DNA of 64,000 nucleotides from Rhodobacter xanthinilyticus (GCF_001856665.1 NZ_CP017781.1:2806001-2870000), one strand, 5' to 3'; counted from the first letter of the stretch, positions 18,019-27,006 are shown. A program made the numbers and translations. The notes: a model not told the origin generated them from the letters alone.

Positions 18019-18477
18019 TTATTCGGCAACGGTCAGCTTGCCGCCGGCCTTTTCGACGGCTTCGATCGCGGCTTTCGAGGCGCCGGTCACTTCGAGGGTC
18101 ACTTTCGAGGTGATCTCACCCTTGGCGAGCACGCGCACGCCGTCGAGTTTGCGGCGCACGAGGCCCGAGGCGACCAGCGCGTCTTCGGTGATCGCGACCG
18201 AGGCGTCGAGCTTGCCCAGCCCAATGAATTTCTCGATCAGGCCGAGGTTCACGACGGCGAAGGAGAGGCGGTTCGGCTTGGTGAAGCCGCGCTTCGGCAG
18301 ACGCCGGTAGAGCGGCATCTGGCCGCCTTCATAGCCGTTCAGAGCCACGCCCGAACGCGATTTCTGGCCCTTGATACCACGGCCAGCGGTTTTGCCCTTG
18401 CCCGAGCCCGGGCCGCGCGCAACGCGTTTTTTCTTGCGGGCAGCGCCTTCGTTGTCGCGAAGTTCGTTCAGTTTCAT
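18019..18477 (-). CDS. rplO: 50S ribosomal protein L15
   Basis: L15 is a late-assembling large-subunit protein. The 152-residue product starts [18 protein letters not shown] and has the glycine/lysine-rich [17 protein letters not shown] extension and the [15 protein letters not shown] block. The start at 18477 has an AAAGGAGAAG ribosome site; the open frame continues upstream without support. It is separated from rpmD by ~1.27 kb that carry two unrelated genes, an unusual break in the spc operon, and it has its own promoter-like sequence. Confidence 0.97.
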   Translation of the reverse strand: MKLNELRDNEGAARKKKRVARGPGSGKGKTAGRGIKGQKSRSGVALNGYEGGQMPLYRRLPKRGFTKPNRLSFAVVNLGLIEKFIGLGKLDASVAITEDALVASGLVRRKLDGVRVLAKGEITSKVTLEVTGASKAAIEAVEKAGGKLTVAE

Positions 18478-18571
18478 GTCGCTTCTCCTTTGCCGGAAAT
18501 GCCCCCACAAGCGACAGAGGGGCACACGCGGCGTTTCTTGATTGATTCTCGTGGCCGAGTGCCACCGGGGG

Positions 18572-18600
18572 CGTATAGAGCGGCCCCGCCCACAAATCAA
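18572..18600 (-). promoter_or_regulatory. Promoter of the rplO-secY-adk unit
   Basis: TTGATT (18595-18600), 17-nt spacer, TATACG (18572-18577) on the minus strand, about 95 bp before rplO. It lies where a new promoter is needed because unrelated genes and a hairpin separate rplO from rpmD. Confidence 0.65.
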
Positions 18601-18691
18601 CAGCCTTCCGCCCGCCGGGCCTTGCGCTGTTGCCCCCCCCTGCCCTAGCTTCGGCGCCGTCAAACTATCCCGATTGGTTCAGGATCTTCCC

Positions 18692-19174
18692 ATGCGATTT
18701 CTCCGCCCGTTTTCCGCGCTCGCCCTGAGCGGCGCCCTGGCTGCCTGCGGCTCCGCCCCGGTCAACGCCCCCTACAGCCCGCAAACCTATGCCGCGCCGG
18801 GCTATGGCGCGCCCGCCGCGCCCGTCGCGATGGCCGCCCCGGCCGCGCCGATGGCGGCCCCGGCCGCCGATGTGCCCGCCGTGCTCGAAGCGCCCGCGCC
18901 GATGGCCTCGCCCTATGCCGCCGCCGCGTCGGCGCCCGCCGCCTATCCGGCCCCCGCAGCGACCGGGCGCACGGCCCAAATCCGCGTGACGACGACCCTC
19001 AACGGCGTCCTCGCCGGCCGCTTCCTCGAGCCCAATATCGCGAAAAAGGCGCAGACCGCCTGTGGCGGCGCCTGGCGCGAGATCTCGCGCGTCGGCGACA
19101 AGCCGGTCCGCAGCTACACCAGCGCCTATCCGACGGTCTATCAGACCTTCACGGTCACCGTCGCCTGCCTCTGA
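18692..19174 (+). CDS. Small Ala/Pro-rich lipoprotein
   Basis: This 160-residue protein has a type II signal peptide ending in a lipobox, LAAC, with the lipidated cysteine at residue 19. A low-complexity alanine/proline stretch (about 30-95) looks like a wall- or periplasm-spanning linker. The C-terminal ~60 residues form a compact domain with two further cysteines (QTACGG and the terminal VACL). I do not recognise that domain. ATG at 18692 has an AGGA site. It is on the strand opposite to all surrounding ribosomal genes, between rplO and rpmD. Confidence 0.8.
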   Translation: MRFLRPFSALALSGALAACGSAPVNAPYSPQTYAAPGYGAPAAPVAMAAPAAPMAAPAADVPAVLEAPAPMASPYAAAASAPAAYPAPAATGRTAQIRVTTTLNGVLAGRFLEPNIAKKAQTACGGAWREISRVGDKPVRSYTSAYPTVYQTFTVTVACL

Positions 19175-19184
19175 GCCGAGACCG

Positions 19185-19206
19185 CGAGGGGGCTCAGACC
19201 CCCTCG
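19185..19206. terminator. Hairpin between lipoprotein gene and RraB-like gene
   Basis: CGAGGGGG (19185-19192) pairs perfectly with CCCCCTCG (19199-19206), loop 6 nt. It overlaps the stop of the minus-strand RraB-like gene and has no clear T tract. Confidence 0.45.
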
Positions 19207-19523
19207 ATCCCCCAGCCCTCGGCCGCAAAGCCATGCAGCGCGCCGAGCAGGATCAAGGGCTCCTCCCAGCTCCAGATCCAGGCCGCCGAGGGCACGCCGG
19301 GCGGGGTCTCGACCTCGAGGCACTCCGGCTCATCGCCCTCCGCCTCATACCAGCTCACCTCGAACCCGCCCGCCTCGGCCGCCTCGGAAAACGCGTCCCA
19401 ATCGGCATCCGGCCCCTCGGGCAGGAACCGGAACACCGCCACCGCCTGCGCGGGCAACCCGCCCTCGGCCTCGAGCTGCGCGAAAAACTTCGCGGTTTCG
19501 GCCTTCAATTCCTCGAGTTCCAT
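19194..19523 (-). CDS. Small acidic protein, possibly RraB (RNase E inhibitor) domain
   Basis: This 109-residue acidic protein starts MELEELKAETAKFFAQLE behind an AAGGAG site. It has the general outline of RraB-domain proteins: an N-terminal helix, a hydrophobic strand AVAVFRFLP, DWDAFSEAAEAGGFEV, and a C-terminal HGFAAEGWGIEG block. In E. coli RraB binds RNase E and slows mRNA decay (family knowledge). The match here is by eye and only moderate. It is on the same strand as the ribosomal genes but separated from rpmD by a strong hairpin. Confidence 0.6.
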   Translation of the reverse strand: MELEELKAETAKFFAQLEAEGGLPAQAVAVFRFLPEGPDADWDAFSEAAEAGGFEVSWYEAEGDEPECLEVETPPGVPSAAWIWSWEEPLILLGALHGFAAEGWGIEGV

Positions 19524-19699
19524 CGCCTGCTCCTTCGCGCCGCGCGCGCCTGAATTGCCTTGAGCCGCCGCCGCGCCCAAACCGACGCCGGGCGCCGCCC
19601 CGTGTCAGACAGCGCGCCAGACGGCGCATATTCCCCCGCGCCCGTTTGGCCAGAGGCTAGCCCCGCGCCGCGCACCGCGCAATCGGGGCTGAAACGCGA

Positions 19700-19729
19700 A
19701 CGCGCCCCGGCCAAGCGACCGGGGCGCGT
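19700..19729 (-). terminator. Terminator-like hairpin after rpmD
   Basis: ACGCGCCCCGG (19700-19710) pairs perfectly with CCGGGGCGCGT (19719-19729), an 11-bp stem with an 8-nt loop, 22 bp beyond the rpmD stop. The minus-strand flank reads TCGCGTTTC, so the T tract is weak, but the stem is very stable. Confidence 0.65.
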
Positions 19730-19751
19730 CGATGTCGTCAGAGGGGCTGGA

Positions 19752-19940
19752 TCAGCCGCGCTCTTCCACGATGGTCACCAGATGCGGGATCTTGTTGACC
19801 ATGCCGCGGACCGAGGGGGTATCCTCGAGCTCACGGGTGCGGTTGAGTTTGCCAAGGCCCAGGCCCTTGAGCGTCGCCGCCTGGATCGCCGGACGGCGGG
19901 CAGCGGACGCGATTTGCTTCACAACGATGGTTTTCGCCAT
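19752..19940 (-). CDS. rpmD: 50S ribosomal protein L30
   Basis: L30 is a small large-subunit protein. The 62-residue product begins [17 protein letters not shown] and carries the [17 protein letters not shown] block and the HLVTIVEER ending typical of bacterial L30. It follows rpsE after 12 bp. In most bacteria rplO comes next; here a strong hairpin and two unrelated genes intervene. Confidence 0.97.
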   Translation of the reverse strand: MAKTIVVKQIASAARRPAIQAATLKGLGLGKLNRTRELEDTPSVRGMVNKIPHLVTIVEERG

Positions 19941-19952
19941 TGGTCAGTCTCC

Positions 19953-20510
19953 TCAGGCTTCCGCCGACTCGGCTTCGGGCTTCGCGAGGATGTCGGCCAC
20001 CTTCTTGCCGCGGCGCGCCGCGACGTGACGGGGCGACGATTCCTGCTTGAGGCCGTCGATGGTCGCACGGATCATGTTGTAGGGGTTCTGCGAGCCGAGC
20101 GATTTCGCCACGACGTCCTGAACACCCAGCATCTCGAAGACGGCGCGCATCGGGCCGCCCGCGATGATCCCGGTGCCCGGAACCGCGGTGCGCATCACGA
20201 CCTTGCCAGCGCCGTGACGGCCCTCGATGTCGTGGTGCAGCGTGCGGCCGTCTTTCAGCGGGATGCGGACGAGCGAGCGTTTCGCCTGCTCGGTCGCCTT
20301 GCGGATCGCTTCCGGCACTTCTTTCGCTTTGCCTTTGCCGAAGCCGACGCGACCACGTTGGTCACCGACGACGACGAGCGCGGCGAAGCCGAAGCGCTTA
20401 CCACCCTTCACGGTTTTCGAGACGCGGTTGATCGTCACCAGACGATCGGCGAATTCCGGGGTTTCCTCGCGCTCGGCGCGGCGTTCCCGGCGGTTTTCAC
20501 GTTCTGCCAT
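19953..20510 (-). CDS. rpsE: 30S ribosomal protein S5
   Basis: S5 supports decoding fidelity at the mRNA entry site. The 185-residue product has the double-stranded RNA-binding domain opening with [16 protein letters not shown], the [15 protein letters not shown] block, and the C-terminal [19 protein letters not shown] segment. An Arg/Glu-rich N-terminal tail precedes the fold. It follows rplR with a 118-bp gap that includes two GC-rich hairpins. Confidence 0.97.
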   Translation of the reverse strand: MAERENRRERRAEREETPEFADRLVTINRVSKTVKGGKRFGFAALVVVGDQRGRVGFGKGKAKEVPEAIRKATEQAKRSLVRIPLKDGRTLHHDIEGRHGAGKVVMRTAVPGTGIIAGGPMRAVFEMLGVQDVVAKSLGSQNPYNMIRATIDGLKQESSPRHVAARRGKKVADILAKPEAESAEA

Positions 20511-20602
20511 GAGGCATTCCTTTCGTGAGGCGTGGTATCACGCCGTTCAATCCAATCCTGGTGAGCGCCCGCCACAGGCGCGGGGGCGCTCCCGGATCAT
20601 CG

Positions 20603-20622
20603 GGGGGACGCGGACGTCCCCC
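20603..20622 (-). other. Hairpin in the rplR-rpsE gap
   Basis: GGGGGACG (20603-20610) pairs with CGTCCCCC (20615-20622), loop CGGA, directly downstream of the rplR stop. No T tract follows, so it is probably an RNA-stability or processing element. Confidence 0.4.
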
Positions 20623-20628
20623 ACTGGC

Positions 20629-20988
20629 TCAGAACTTCAGGCCGCCTTCGCGGGCCGCATCGGCCAGCGCTTTGATCTTCCCGTGGAACAGGAAGCCGCC
20701 GCGGTCGAAGTAGCACTCTTCGATGCCAGCCGCTTTCGCGCGCTCGGCAATCGTCGCACCGATTTTGGTGGCCGCTTCGACGTTGTTCTTGCCGACGAGC
20801 CCGAGATCCTTCTCGAGGGTCGAAGCCGCAGCAAGCGTCACGCCGTTCGTGTCGTCGATCAGCTGGACGCTGATGTTCTTCGACGAGCGGTGCACCGACA
20901 GACGAGCGCGGCCATTGGCCATCGCCTTGATTTTGTTCCGGACGCGCAGGCGGCGTTTGAGGAACAGCTCTCGTTTGTTGTTCGCCAT
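20629..20988 (-). CDS. rplR: 50S ribosomal protein L18
   Basis: L18 binds 5S rRNA in the central protuberance. The 119-residue product has the basic [27 protein letters not shown] opening ([11 protein letters not shown] shown), the [10 protein letters not shown] strand and the C-terminal [24 protein letters not shown] block. It follows rplF after 14 bp in the usual spc order. Confidence 0.97.
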   Translation of the reverse strand: MANNKRELFLKRRLRVRNKIKAMANGRARLSVHRSSKNISVQLIDDTNGVTLAAASTLEKDLGLVGKNNVEAATKIGATIAERAKAAGIEECYFDRGGFLFHGKIKALADAAREGGLKF

Positions 20989-21002
20989 TTTTCTCGCGCC
21001 CC

Positions 21003-21536
21003 TTACTTCTTCTTGCCTTCCTTGCGGAAGACGTACTCGCCCTTATAGCGGATCCCTTTGCCCTTGTAGGGCTCGGGACGACGCCACTCACGGATATTCG
21101 CCGCAACCTGGCCGACCAGCTGTTGGTCGATGCCTTCGACGGTGATTTCCGTTTGCTTCGGGGTCGCGACGGTCACGCCGGCGGGAACCTCGAAGTTCAC
21201 TTCATGCGAATAGCCGAGCGACAGCTTCAGAACATTGCCCTGCATCGCGGCGCGGTAACCCACACCTTGAATTTCGAGCTCTTTCTTGAAGCCGGTGGTC
21301 ACGCCGATGCCGAGATTCTCGATCATCGAACGGGCCATGCCCCACTGTTGACGGGCGCGCTTCGACGTGCCGCGCGGCGTCACGGTGACGGTGTTGCCGT
21401 CAATCGCGATCGTCACGTCGTCGGTGGCGGTGAAGCTGCGGGTCCCTTTCGGGCCCTTCACTTCGATGGTCTGACCGGCCAGCGTGGCAGTGGTGCCAGC
21501 GGGCAGCTCGACCGGTTTCTTACCAATACGAGACAT
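21003..21536 (-). CDS. rplF: 50S ribosomal protein L6
   Basis: L6 lies at the base of the L7/L12 stalk near the factor-binding site. The 177-residue product begins [15 protein letters not shown] behind a near-perfect AAGGAGG site, has the [21 protein letters not shown] block in its second domain, and ends with the [19 protein letters not shown] tail. The open frame continues 14 codons upstream, but the ribosome site fixes the start at 21536. Confidence 0.97.
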   Translation of the reverse strand: MSRIGKKPVELPAGTTATLAGQTIEVKGPKGTRSFTATDDVTIAIDGNTVTVTPRGTSKRARQQWGMARSMIENLGIGVTTGFKKELEIQGVGYRAAMQGNVLKLSLGYSHEVNFEVPAGVTVATPKQTEITVEGIDQQLVGQVAANIREWRRPEPYKGKGIRYKGEYVFRKEGKKK

Positions 21537-21546
21537 CAGAACCTCC

Positions 21547-21945
21547 TTAGAACACGGTGCAGAGCACTTCACCGCCAACGTTGGCAGTGCGCGCAGCCGC
21601 GTCCGTCATGACGCCTTTCGGCGTGGAGACGATCGAAATGCCGAGGCCCTGACGGACGGTCGGGATTTCCTTGACCGAAGCATAAACGCGGCGGCCGGGG
21701 GTCGAAACGCGCTTGAGTTCGCGGATGACCGGGGCGCCTTCGAAATACTTCAGGCTGATCTCGAGTTCGGGCAGGCCCTTCTCGCAGGTCTTGGTTTCAT
21801 AGCCACGGATGTAGCCTTCCGCCGCAAGCACGTCGAGAACCCAGGCGCGCAGCTTCGACGCGGGGGTTTTCACGGTGGACTTGCCGCGCATTTGCGCGTT
21901 GCGGATGCGGGTCAGCATATCGCCGAGGGGATCGTTCACAGACAT
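21547..21945 (-). CDS. rpsH: 30S ribosomal protein S8
   Basis: S8 is a primary 16S rRNA-binding protein of the central domain; in E. coli it represses the spc operon. The 132-residue product has the [14 protein letters not shown] opening and the C-terminal [19 protein letters not shown] block with the conserved STPKG motif. It follows rpsN after 12 bp. Confidence 0.98.
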   Translation of the reverse strand: MSVNDPLGDMLTRIRNAQMRGKSTVKTPASKLRAWVLDVLAAEGYIRGYETKTCEKGLPELEISLKYFEGAPVIRELKRVSTPGRRVYASVKEIPTVRQGLGISIVSTPKGVMTDAAARTANVGGEVLCTVF

Positions 21946-21957
21946 TCCCGGTCTCCC

Positions 21958-22263
21958 TTACCAGCTCGACTTCACCATGCCGGGGATCTGGCCGAAGGAG
22001 GCCAGTTCGCGCAGCATGATCCGCGAGAGTTTGAGCTTACGATAGTACGCATGCGGACGGCCGGTGAGCTGGCACCGGTTGTGCAGGCGGACGGCCGACG
22101 AGTTGCGGGGCAGTTCCGCCAGTTTCAGAGACGCCTTGAAGCGCTCTTCCATCGGCAGGTCCGCGTTGGCAACGATCGCCTTGAGCGCAGCGCGCTTGCC
22201 GGCGTATTTGGTGACGAGTTGCTGACGCTTCACTTCGCGCGCAACCATGGATTTCTTAGCCAT
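21958..22263 (-). CDS. rpsN: 30S ribosomal protein S14
   Basis: S14 sits in the 30S head. The 101-residue form is the long, zinc-free type: it lacks the CxxC pairs of short S14 and has only one cysteine, in [18 protein letters not shown]. The C-terminal [23 protein letters not shown] block is canonical. It follows rplE after 18 bp. Confidence 0.98.
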   Translation of the reverse strand: MAKKSMVAREVKRQQLVTKYAGKRAALKAIVANADLPMEERFKASLKLAELPRNSSAVRLHNRCQLTGRPHAYYRKLKLSRIMLRELASFGQIPGMVKSSW

Positions 22264-22281
22264 ATGATTGTCTCCCCGCGA

Positions 22282-22839
22282 TCAGGCGTTGAACGGCATG
22301 TTGAAAGCCTTCAACAGCGCCTTGGCTTCAGCGTCCGATTTCGACGAGGTCACCATGATGATGTCCATGCCGAGCACTTCGTCCACTTTGTCGAAGTCGA
22401 TTTCCGGGAACACGATGTGCTCCTTCAGGCCCATGGCGAAGTTGCCACGGCCGTCGAACGCCGGTTTCACGCCACGGAAGTCGCGCACGCGCGGCATCGC
22501 AACGTTGATCAGACGGTCGAGGAATTCGAACATCCGGTCGCCCCGCAGGGTGACCTTGCAGCCCAGCGGCATCTCTTCACGAACGCGGAAACCGGCGACC
22601 GATTTCTTGGCTTTCGTGATGACAGCCTTCTGACCGGCGATGAGCGAGAGCTCTTCGGCGGCCTGCTTGACCTTCTTGGTGTCCTTGACGGCCTCGCCAA
22701 CGCCCATGTTGATCACGATCTTTTCGAGCTTCGGGATCATCATGTCGTTCTTGAACCCGAACTCTTCTTTCAGAGCGGCCCGGATCGTCGAGGCATAGAG
22801 CGCCTTGAGGCGCGGGGTATAGGTGGCTTGGTCGAGCAT
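22282..22839 (-). CDS. rplE: 50S ribosomal protein L5
   Basis: L5 binds 5S rRNA in the central protuberance. The 185-residue product has the [14 protein letters not shown] segment, the [19 protein letters not shown] block and the C-terminal [15 protein letters not shown] segment. Its ATG shares one base with the rplX stop (TGATG overlap), so the two are translationally coupled. Confidence 0.98.
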   Translation of the reverse strand: MLDQATYTPRLKALYASTIRAALKEEFGFKNDMMIPKLEKIVINMGVGEAVKDTKKVKQAAEELSLIAGQKAVITKAKKSVAGFRVREEMPLGCKVTLRGDRMFEFLDRLINVAMPRVRDFRGVKPAFDGRGNFAMGLKEHIVFPEIDFDKVDEVLGMDIIMVTSSKSDAEAKALLKAFNMPFNA

Positions 22840-23144
22840 CAGATCGCCTCCCCGGTGGTCTTGGCGAAACGGACCTTCTTCTCGCCTTCCATGCGGAAGC
22901 CGACGCGGGTCGCTTTGCCGTTGGCATCGACGAGCGCGAGGTTCGACAGATCGATCGGCATCGCTTTCGAGATGCGGCCGCCCTGCGAGGTCTGGCTCTG
23001 ACGGGTGTGGCGGATCGCCATGTTCACGCCGTCGACGATCGCCTTGTTGTCCTTGGGCATGACGGTGGTGATTTCACCTTGCTTGCCCTTGTCCTTGCCG
23101 GTGAGCACGACGACCTTGTCGCCTTTGCGGAGTTTCGCAGCCAT
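22839..23144 (-). CDS. rplX: 50S ribosomal protein L24
   Basis: L24 starts large-subunit assembly at the 5' end of 23S rRNA. The 101-residue product carries the KOW motif in [21 protein letters not shown] place the start at ATG 23144, which overlaps the rplN stop (TGATG) and has a GGAGG 7 nt upstream; a GTG one codon earlier is possible but too close to that site. Confidence 0.97.
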   Translation of the reverse strand: MAAKLRKGDKVVVLTGKDKGKQGEITTVMPKDNKAIVDGVNMAIRHTRQSQTSQGGRISKAMPIDLSNLALVDANGKATRVGFRMEGEKKVRFAKTTGEAI

Positions 23145-23512
23145 CACAGCACCTCCGGAGCCAGCGAGATGATCTTCATGAAGTTCTTCGCGCGCAGTTC
23201 GCGAACGACCGGCCCGAAGATACGGGTGCCGACCGGTTCGCCCTGGTTGTTCAGGATGACGGCGGCGTTGCGGTCGAAGCGGATGGCGGTGCCATCTTCG
23301 CGACGGACTTCCTTGGCGGTGCGCACGACGACGGCCTTGCGGACGTCACCCTTTTTCACACGGCCTTTCGGAATCGCTTCCTTGACCGACACCACGATGA
23401 TGTCGCCCACGGAGGCGTAGCGGCGATGCGAGCCGCCCAGGACCTTGATGCACTGAACTCGGCGAGCGCCGGAGTTGTCAGCGACATCCAGATTGGTCTG
23501 CATCTGGATCAT
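23144..23512 (-). CDS. rplN: 50S ribosomal protein L14
   Basis: L14 forms bridge B8 to the small subunit. The 122-residue product starts [20 protein letters not shown] and has the [16 protein letters not shown] and [26 protein letters not shown] blocks (short parts cited). An 89-bp gap with a perfect hairpin separates it from rpsQ. Confidence 0.98.
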   Translation of the reverse strand: MIQMQTNLDVADNSGARRVQCIKVLGGSHRRYASVGDIIVVSVKEAIPKGRVKKGDVRKAVVVRTAKEVRREDGTAIRFDRNAAVILNNQGEPVGTRIFGPVVRELRAKNFMKIISLAPEVL

Positions 23513-23565
23513 TTGGTTTCTCCCGACCTTTGGAGACGATTATGCAGTTAATCGCCCCAGGGTTT

Positions 23566-23585
23566 CGATAAACTGGTGTTTATCG
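23566..23585 (-). other. Hairpin between rpsQ and rplN
   Basis: CGATAAAC (23566-23573) pairs perfectly with GTTTATCG (23578-23585) around TGGT. A second small dyad, GCCTGAT-GAAA-ATCAGGC, follows toward rpsQ. Without a T tract these look like RNA-processing or stability elements. Confidence 0.45.
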
Positions 23586-23601
23586 CCGGGCCTGATGAAA
23601 A

Positions 23602-23835
23602 TCAGGCCTCGACGACGACCGTCCAGCGCTTGGTCTTCGAGATCGGCGCGCATTCCTCGATGCGGACAACGTCGCCAGTCTTGAATTGGTTCGCCGCGTC
23701 GTGCGCACGGTATTTCTTCGACTTACGCACGGTTTTTTGCAGCAGCGGGTGCTTGAAGCGGCGTTCCACGAGAACGGTGATCGTCTGATCGTTCTTGTCG
23801 GAGGTCACGACGCCTTGAAGGATACGTTTGGGCAT
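23602..23835 (-). CDS. rpsQ: 30S ribosomal protein S17
   Basis: S17 is a primary 16S rRNA-binding protein at the 5' domain. The 77-residue OB-fold protein begins [21 protein letters not shown] and has the [20 protein letters not shown] and [18 protein letters not shown] blocks (short parts cited). It follows rpmC after 12 bp. Confidence 0.98.
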   Translation of the reverse strand: MPKRILQGVVTSDKNDQTITVLVERRFKHPLLQKTVRKSKKYRAHDAANQFKTGDVVRIEECAPISKTKRWTVVVEA

Positions 23836-23847
23836 GGAAAGCTCTCC

Positions 23848-24048
23848 TCAGTTCGCGGCTTCAGCGGCTTTGGCGTTCAGAACCGTCTTGATGCGGGCGA
23901 CGTCACGACGGACAGCGCGCATGCGGGCGGTGTTTTCGAGCTGACCGGTGGCCTGCTGGAAGCGGAGGTTGAAGGCTTCCTTCTTCAGCGCGACGAGCGC
24001 GTCACGGAGCTCGTCAGGCGTCTTCGCCTTGAGTTCTTGGGCTTTCAT
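23848..24048 (-). CDS. rpmC: 50S ribosomal protein L29
   Basis: L29 lies near the tunnel exit. The 66-residue helical hairpin protein begins [16 protein letters not shown] and carries the [23 protein letters not shown] block ([14 protein letters not shown] shown). The start at 24048 has an AAGGA site; seven extra in-frame codons upstream are not supported. It is separated from rplP by a perfect intrinsic terminator and a promoter, so it begins a new transcription unit. Confidence 0.97.
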   Translation of the reverse strand: MKAQELKAKTPDELRDALVALKKEAFNLRFQQATGQLENTARMRAVRRDVARIKTVLNAKAAEAAN

Positions 24049-24134
24049 CCCAGGGTCCTTTCTTGGCACCAGAGGGCCCCCGGAGGGTGACCCTGTGTCT
24101 GGTGGGTTATGTCAGTCCGCAAGCGGACCCGCGG

Positions 24135-24163
24135 GCCATAGCACCGCGCGCCCCATCCTGCAA
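24135..24163 (-). promoter_or_regulatory. Promoter of the rpmC-rpsQ-...-rpmD unit
   Basis: TTGCAG (24158-24163), 17-nt spacer, TATGGC (24135-24140) on the minus strand, between the rplP terminator and rpmC, about 85 bp before the rpmC start. Confidence 0.65.
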
Positions 24164-24168
24164 GCGAT

Positions 24169-24205
24169 TCCGAAATAAAAAGAGCCCCCGGCGCACCGGG
24201 GGCTC
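24169..24205 (-). terminator. Intrinsic terminator after rplP
   Basis: GAGCCCCCGG (24182-24191) pairs perfectly with CCGGGGGCTC (24196-24205) around a 4-nt loop and is followed on the minus strand by TTTTTATTTCGG. This is a textbook terminator, placed inside what is usually one continuous S10 operon. Confidence 0.9.
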
Positions 24206-24227
24206 CTGTCTGTCGCACGAGACCGGA

Positions 24228-24641
24228 TTACCAGTCTTCGCGGGCCACGATGCGGGTCATGACCGGAAGCTTGTTCGCGCCAAGGCGGAGCGCCTCGCGG
24301 GCGATCGATTCGGACACGCCGTCGATCTCGAACATGATCCGGCCCGGCTTGACCTTGGCCGCCCAGTAATCGACCGAGCCCTTGCCTTTACCCATCCGGA
24401 CTTCCGTCGGCTTCGACGAGACCGGGGTATCGGGGAACACGCGGATCCAGACACGGCCCTGACGCTTCATGTGGCGGGTGATCGCGCGGCGGGCCGCTTC
24501 GATCTGACGCGCGGTCACACGCTCCGGTTCGGTCGCCTTGAGGGCGAAGGAACCGAAGTTCAGGTTGAAGCCGCCTTTGGCCTCACCGTGGATGCGGCCC
24601 TTGTGCTGTTTGCGGAATTTCGTCCGTTTCGGTTGCAGCAT
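24228..24641 (-). CDS. rplP: 50S ribosomal protein L16
   Basis: L16 binds near the peptidyl-transferase centre and A-site tRNA. The 137-residue product starts [19 protein letters not shown] and has the [25 protein letters not shown] block ([12 protein letters not shown] shown). It follows rpsC after 13 bp and is the last gene before a strong terminator; in E. coli rpmC would follow directly. Confidence 0.98.
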   Translation of the reverse strand: MLQPKRTKFRKQHKGRIHGEAKGGFNLNFGSFALKATEPERVTARQIEAARRAITRHMKRQGRVWIRVFPDTPVSSKPTEVRMGKGKGSVDYWAAKVKPGRIMFEIDGVSESIAREALRLGANKLPVMTRIVAREDW

Positions 24642-24654
24642 CTCGAGTCACTCC

Positions 24655-25371
24655 TCAGCGTGCGTCGCGGTCGCGACGCGGACCGCGGGGCGCCGGGCCA
24701 TCTTGGGCTTCGGCGGCCTTGCGATCACGGGCCTGCGGATCATGTTCCATGATCTCGCCTTTGAAGATCCAGACTTTCACACCGATGATCCCATAGGGGG
24801 TCATGGCTTCGTCCAGGGCGTAATCGATGTCGGCGCGCAGCGTGTGCAGCGGCACGCGGCCTTCACGGTACCATTCGGTCCGCGCGATCTCGGCGCCACC
24901 GAGGCGGCCCGAAACGTTCACACGGATGCCGAGGGCGCCCATGCGCATCGCGTTCTGCACGGCGCGTTTCATCGCGCGGCGGAACGAGACACGACGCTCG
25001 AGCTGCTGGCAGATCGACTCGGCGACCAGCTGCGCATCGAGCTCCGGCTTGCGGACTTCGACGATGTTGAGGTGCAGTTCCGAAGCGGTGAAATTCGCCA
25101 GCTTCTTGCGCAGCACTTCGATGTCGGCGCCTTTTTTGCCGATGATGACGCCCGGACGCGCGGCGTGGATCGTGACGCGGCACTTCTTGTGCGGACGTTC
25201 GATGATCACGCGCGAGATACCGGCCTGCTTGGCTTCCTCGTGGATGAATTCACGCATCTTGAGGTCTTCGAGCAGGAGGTTGCCGTAGTCCTTGCTGTCG
25301 GCATACCAGCGGCTGTCCCAGGTGCGGTTGACCTGGAGACGCATCCCAATGGGGTTAACCTTCTGTCCCAT
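24655..25371 (-). CDS. rpsC: 30S ribosomal protein S3
   Basis: S3 lines the mRNA entry channel. The 238-residue product begins [20 protein letters not shown], has the KH domain around [20 protein letters not shown] ([12 protein letters not shown] shown), and the C-terminal [21 protein letters not shown] block. Start 25371 shares one base with the rplV stop (TAATG). The frame is open 66 codons further upstream inside rplV, but that part is not real coding. Confidence 0.98.
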   Translation of the reverse strand: MGQKVNPIGMRLQVNRTWDSRWYADSKDYGNLLLEDLKMREFIHEEAKQAGISRVIIERPHKKCRVTIHAARPGVIIGKKGADIEVLRKKLANFTASELHLNIVEVRKPELDAQLVAESICQQLERRVSFRRAMKRAVQNAMRMGALGIRVNVSGRLGGAEIARTEWYREGRVPLHTLRADIDYALDEAMTPYGIIGVKVWIFKGEIMEHDPQARDRKAAEAQDGPAPRGPRRDRDAR

Positions 25372-25751
25372 TACGCACGCTCCTCGACTTGACGCACCTT
25401 GATGGTGATTTCCGAAAACGGCTTCATGATCTTGCCGAAACGGCCACGGGCACGCGGACGGCCACGCTTCATCACGAGGTTCTTGCCAACCCAGGCTTCC
25501 GCGACGACGAGGCTGTCGACGTCGAGACCATGGTTGTTTTCCGCATTGGCGATCGCCGATTGCAGGCACTTCTTCACGTCGAGCGCAACGCGCTTGTTCG
25601 AGAAGGTCAGATCGGCCAGAGCCTTGTCGACCTTCTTGCCACGGATCAGCGCGGCGACGAGATTCAGCTTCTGCGGCGAGGTGCGAAGCATCTTCGTTTT
25701 GGCGAAGGCTTCGTTATCCGCCACGCGGCGCGGATTGTTTTCCTTACCCAT
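25371..25751 (-). CDS. rplV: 50S ribosomal protein L22
   Basis: L22 lines the exit tunnel; its extended loop contacts macrolide-binding rRNA. The 126-residue product has the [23 protein letters not shown] opening ([14 protein letters not shown] shown) and the loop region [17 protein letters not shown]. It follows rpsS after 5 bp. Confidence 0.98.
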   Translation of the reverse strand: MGKENNPRRVADNEAFAKTKMLRTSPQKLNLVAALIRGKKVDKALADLTFSNKRVALDVKKCLQSAIANAENNHGLDVDSLVVAEAWVGKNLVMKRGRPRARGRFGKIMKPFSEITIKVRQVEERA

Positions 25752-25756
25752 GGCTC

Positions 25757-26035
25757 TTACTTCCTCTTGGCTTTCTTGTCGGCGGCGTGACCGTAATAGG
25801 TCCGGGTCGGCGAATATTCACCGAACTTCTGGCCGATCATTTCCTCGGTCACGTTGACCGGGATGTGCTTCTGACCGTTGTAGACCCCGAAGGTGAGGCC
25901 CACGAACTGCGGCAGGATGGTGGAACGACGCGACCAGATCTTGATCACTTCGCCCTTGCCCGACGCGCGCGCTTTTTCCGCTTTTTTCAGCAGATAGGCG
26001 TCAACGAAAGGGCCTTTCCAAAGAGAACGTGCCAT
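25757..26035 (-). CDS. rpsS: 30S ribosomal protein S19
   Basis: S19 forms a head complex with S13. The 92-residue product starts [18 protein letters not shown] and has the [24 protein letters not shown] block and the [18 protein letters not shown] ending (short parts). It follows rplB after 3 bp. Confidence 0.98.
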   Translation of the reverse strand: MARSLWKGPFVDAYLLKKAEKARASGKGEVIKIWSRRSTILPQFVGLTFGVYNGQKHIPVNVTEEMIGQKFGEYSPTRTYYGHAADKKAKRK

Positions 26036-26038
26036 ATC

Positions 26039-26875
26039 TTAACGACCCTTCTTAGCGTGACGCGAACGGAGGATGTATTTATCCGTTTTCTTGTTCGACC
26101 GGGTGCGCTTGCCCTTGGTGGGCTTGCCCCACGGGGTCACCGGGTGACGGCCACCCGAGGTGCGGCCTTCACCACCGCCATGCGGGTGGTCGATCGGGTT
26201 CATGGCAACGCCGCGCACGGTCGGGCGGACGCCCTTGTGACGCATACGGCCGGCTTTACCGAAGTTCTGGTTCGAGTGGTCGGCGTTCGACACGGCACCG
26301 ATGGTGGCCATGCATTCTTGACGCACGAGACGCAGTTCGCCCGACGAGAGGCGGATCTGCGCGTAACCGCCGTCACGGCCGACGAACTGGGCATAGGTGC
26401 CCGCCGCACGCGCCAGCTGGCCGCCCTTGCCGGGCTTCAGCTCGACGTTGTGCACGATCGTGCCGATCGGCATGCCCGAGAACGGCATCGCGTTGCCGGG
26501 CTTGATGTCTTGTTTCGCGCCCGCGATCACGCTGTCGCCAACGGCGAGGCGCTGCGGCGCGAGGATGTAGGCGAGTTCACCGTCCGAATACTTCACCAGC
26601 GCGATGAAGGCGGTGCGGTTCGGGTCATATTCGATCCGCTCAACGACCGCCGGGATGTCGAACTTGCGACGTTTGAAGTCGACGATCCGGTAGAGACGCT
26701 TGGCGCCACCACCCTTGTGCCACATCGTGACGCGCCCGGTATTGTTCCGGCCACCGGTCTTCGTCAGGCCCTCAGTGAGGGCTTTGACCGGACGGCCTTT
26801 CCAAAGCTCCGAACGGTCGATCAGAACCAGCCCACGCTGGCCCGGCGTCGTCGGTTTATACGACTTGAGTGCCAT
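26039..26875 (-). CDS. rplB: 50S ribosomal protein L2
   Basis: L2 is needed for peptidyl transfer and subunit joining. The 278-residue product has the [19 protein letters not shown] opening, the [20 protein letters not shown] strand region, and the conserved [27 protein letters not shown]-terminal block with the catalytic-centre histidine ([14 protein letters not shown] shown). Upstream is a 632-bp interruption with an opposite-strand gene instead of immediate contact with rplW. Confidence 0.98.
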   Translation of the reverse strand: MALKSYKPTTPGQRGLVLIDRSELWKGRPVKALTEGLTKTGGRNNTGRVTMWHKGGGAKRLYRIVDFKRRKFDIPAVVERIEYDPNRTAFIALVKYSDGELAYILAPQRLAVGDSVIAGAKQDIKPGNAMPFSGMPIGTIVHNVELKPGKGGQLARAAGTYAQFVGRDGGYAQIRLSSGELRLVRQECMATIGAVSNADHSNQNFGKAGRMRHKGVRPTVRGVAMNPIDHPHGGGEGRTSGGRHPVTPWGKPTKGKRTRSNKKTDKYILRSRHAKKGR

Positions 26876-26923
26876 GCTTTCTGTCTTCCGTTAGCTTGCA
26901 GCGGGTTGCCCCGCTATCTGTTC

Positions 26924-26967
26924 AAGGGCCCCGAAGGTCCCACGTGTAAAGGGCCCCGAAGGTCCCA
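26924..26967 (-). repeat. 19-bp tandem direct repeat in the rplB leader
   Basis: AAGGGCCCCGAAGGTCCCA occurs at 26924-26942 and again at 26949-26967, period 25 bp, about 50-90 bp upstream of rplB. Each copy has internal dyad character (GGGCC/GGTCC), so the rplB leader RNA could fold into two equal hairpins. Confidence 0.7.
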
Positions 26968-26983
26968 AAGTTCAAAAGTCATG

Positions 26984-27006
26984 AGCCCCGGAACGAATCC
27001 GGGGCT
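26984..27006 (-). other. Hairpin upstream of the rplB leader repeat
   Basis: AGCCCCGG (26984-26991) pairs with CCGGGGCT (26999-27006), loop 7 nt. On the minus strand it is followed by CATGACTTTTG, a weak T tract. It may terminate transcripts crossing the SH3 gene or be part of the rplB leader. Confidence 0.45.

Noticed and set aside
24070-24134. A small gene in the rplP-rpmC gap
   Set aside because: No open frame with a ribosome site; the region is explained by the rpmC promoter and leader.
25372-25569. N-terminal extension of S3
   Set aside because: The open frame continues upstream of the normal start inside rplV, but the Arg-rich translation is unlike S3 and the MGQKVNPIG start overlaps the rplV stop as expected.
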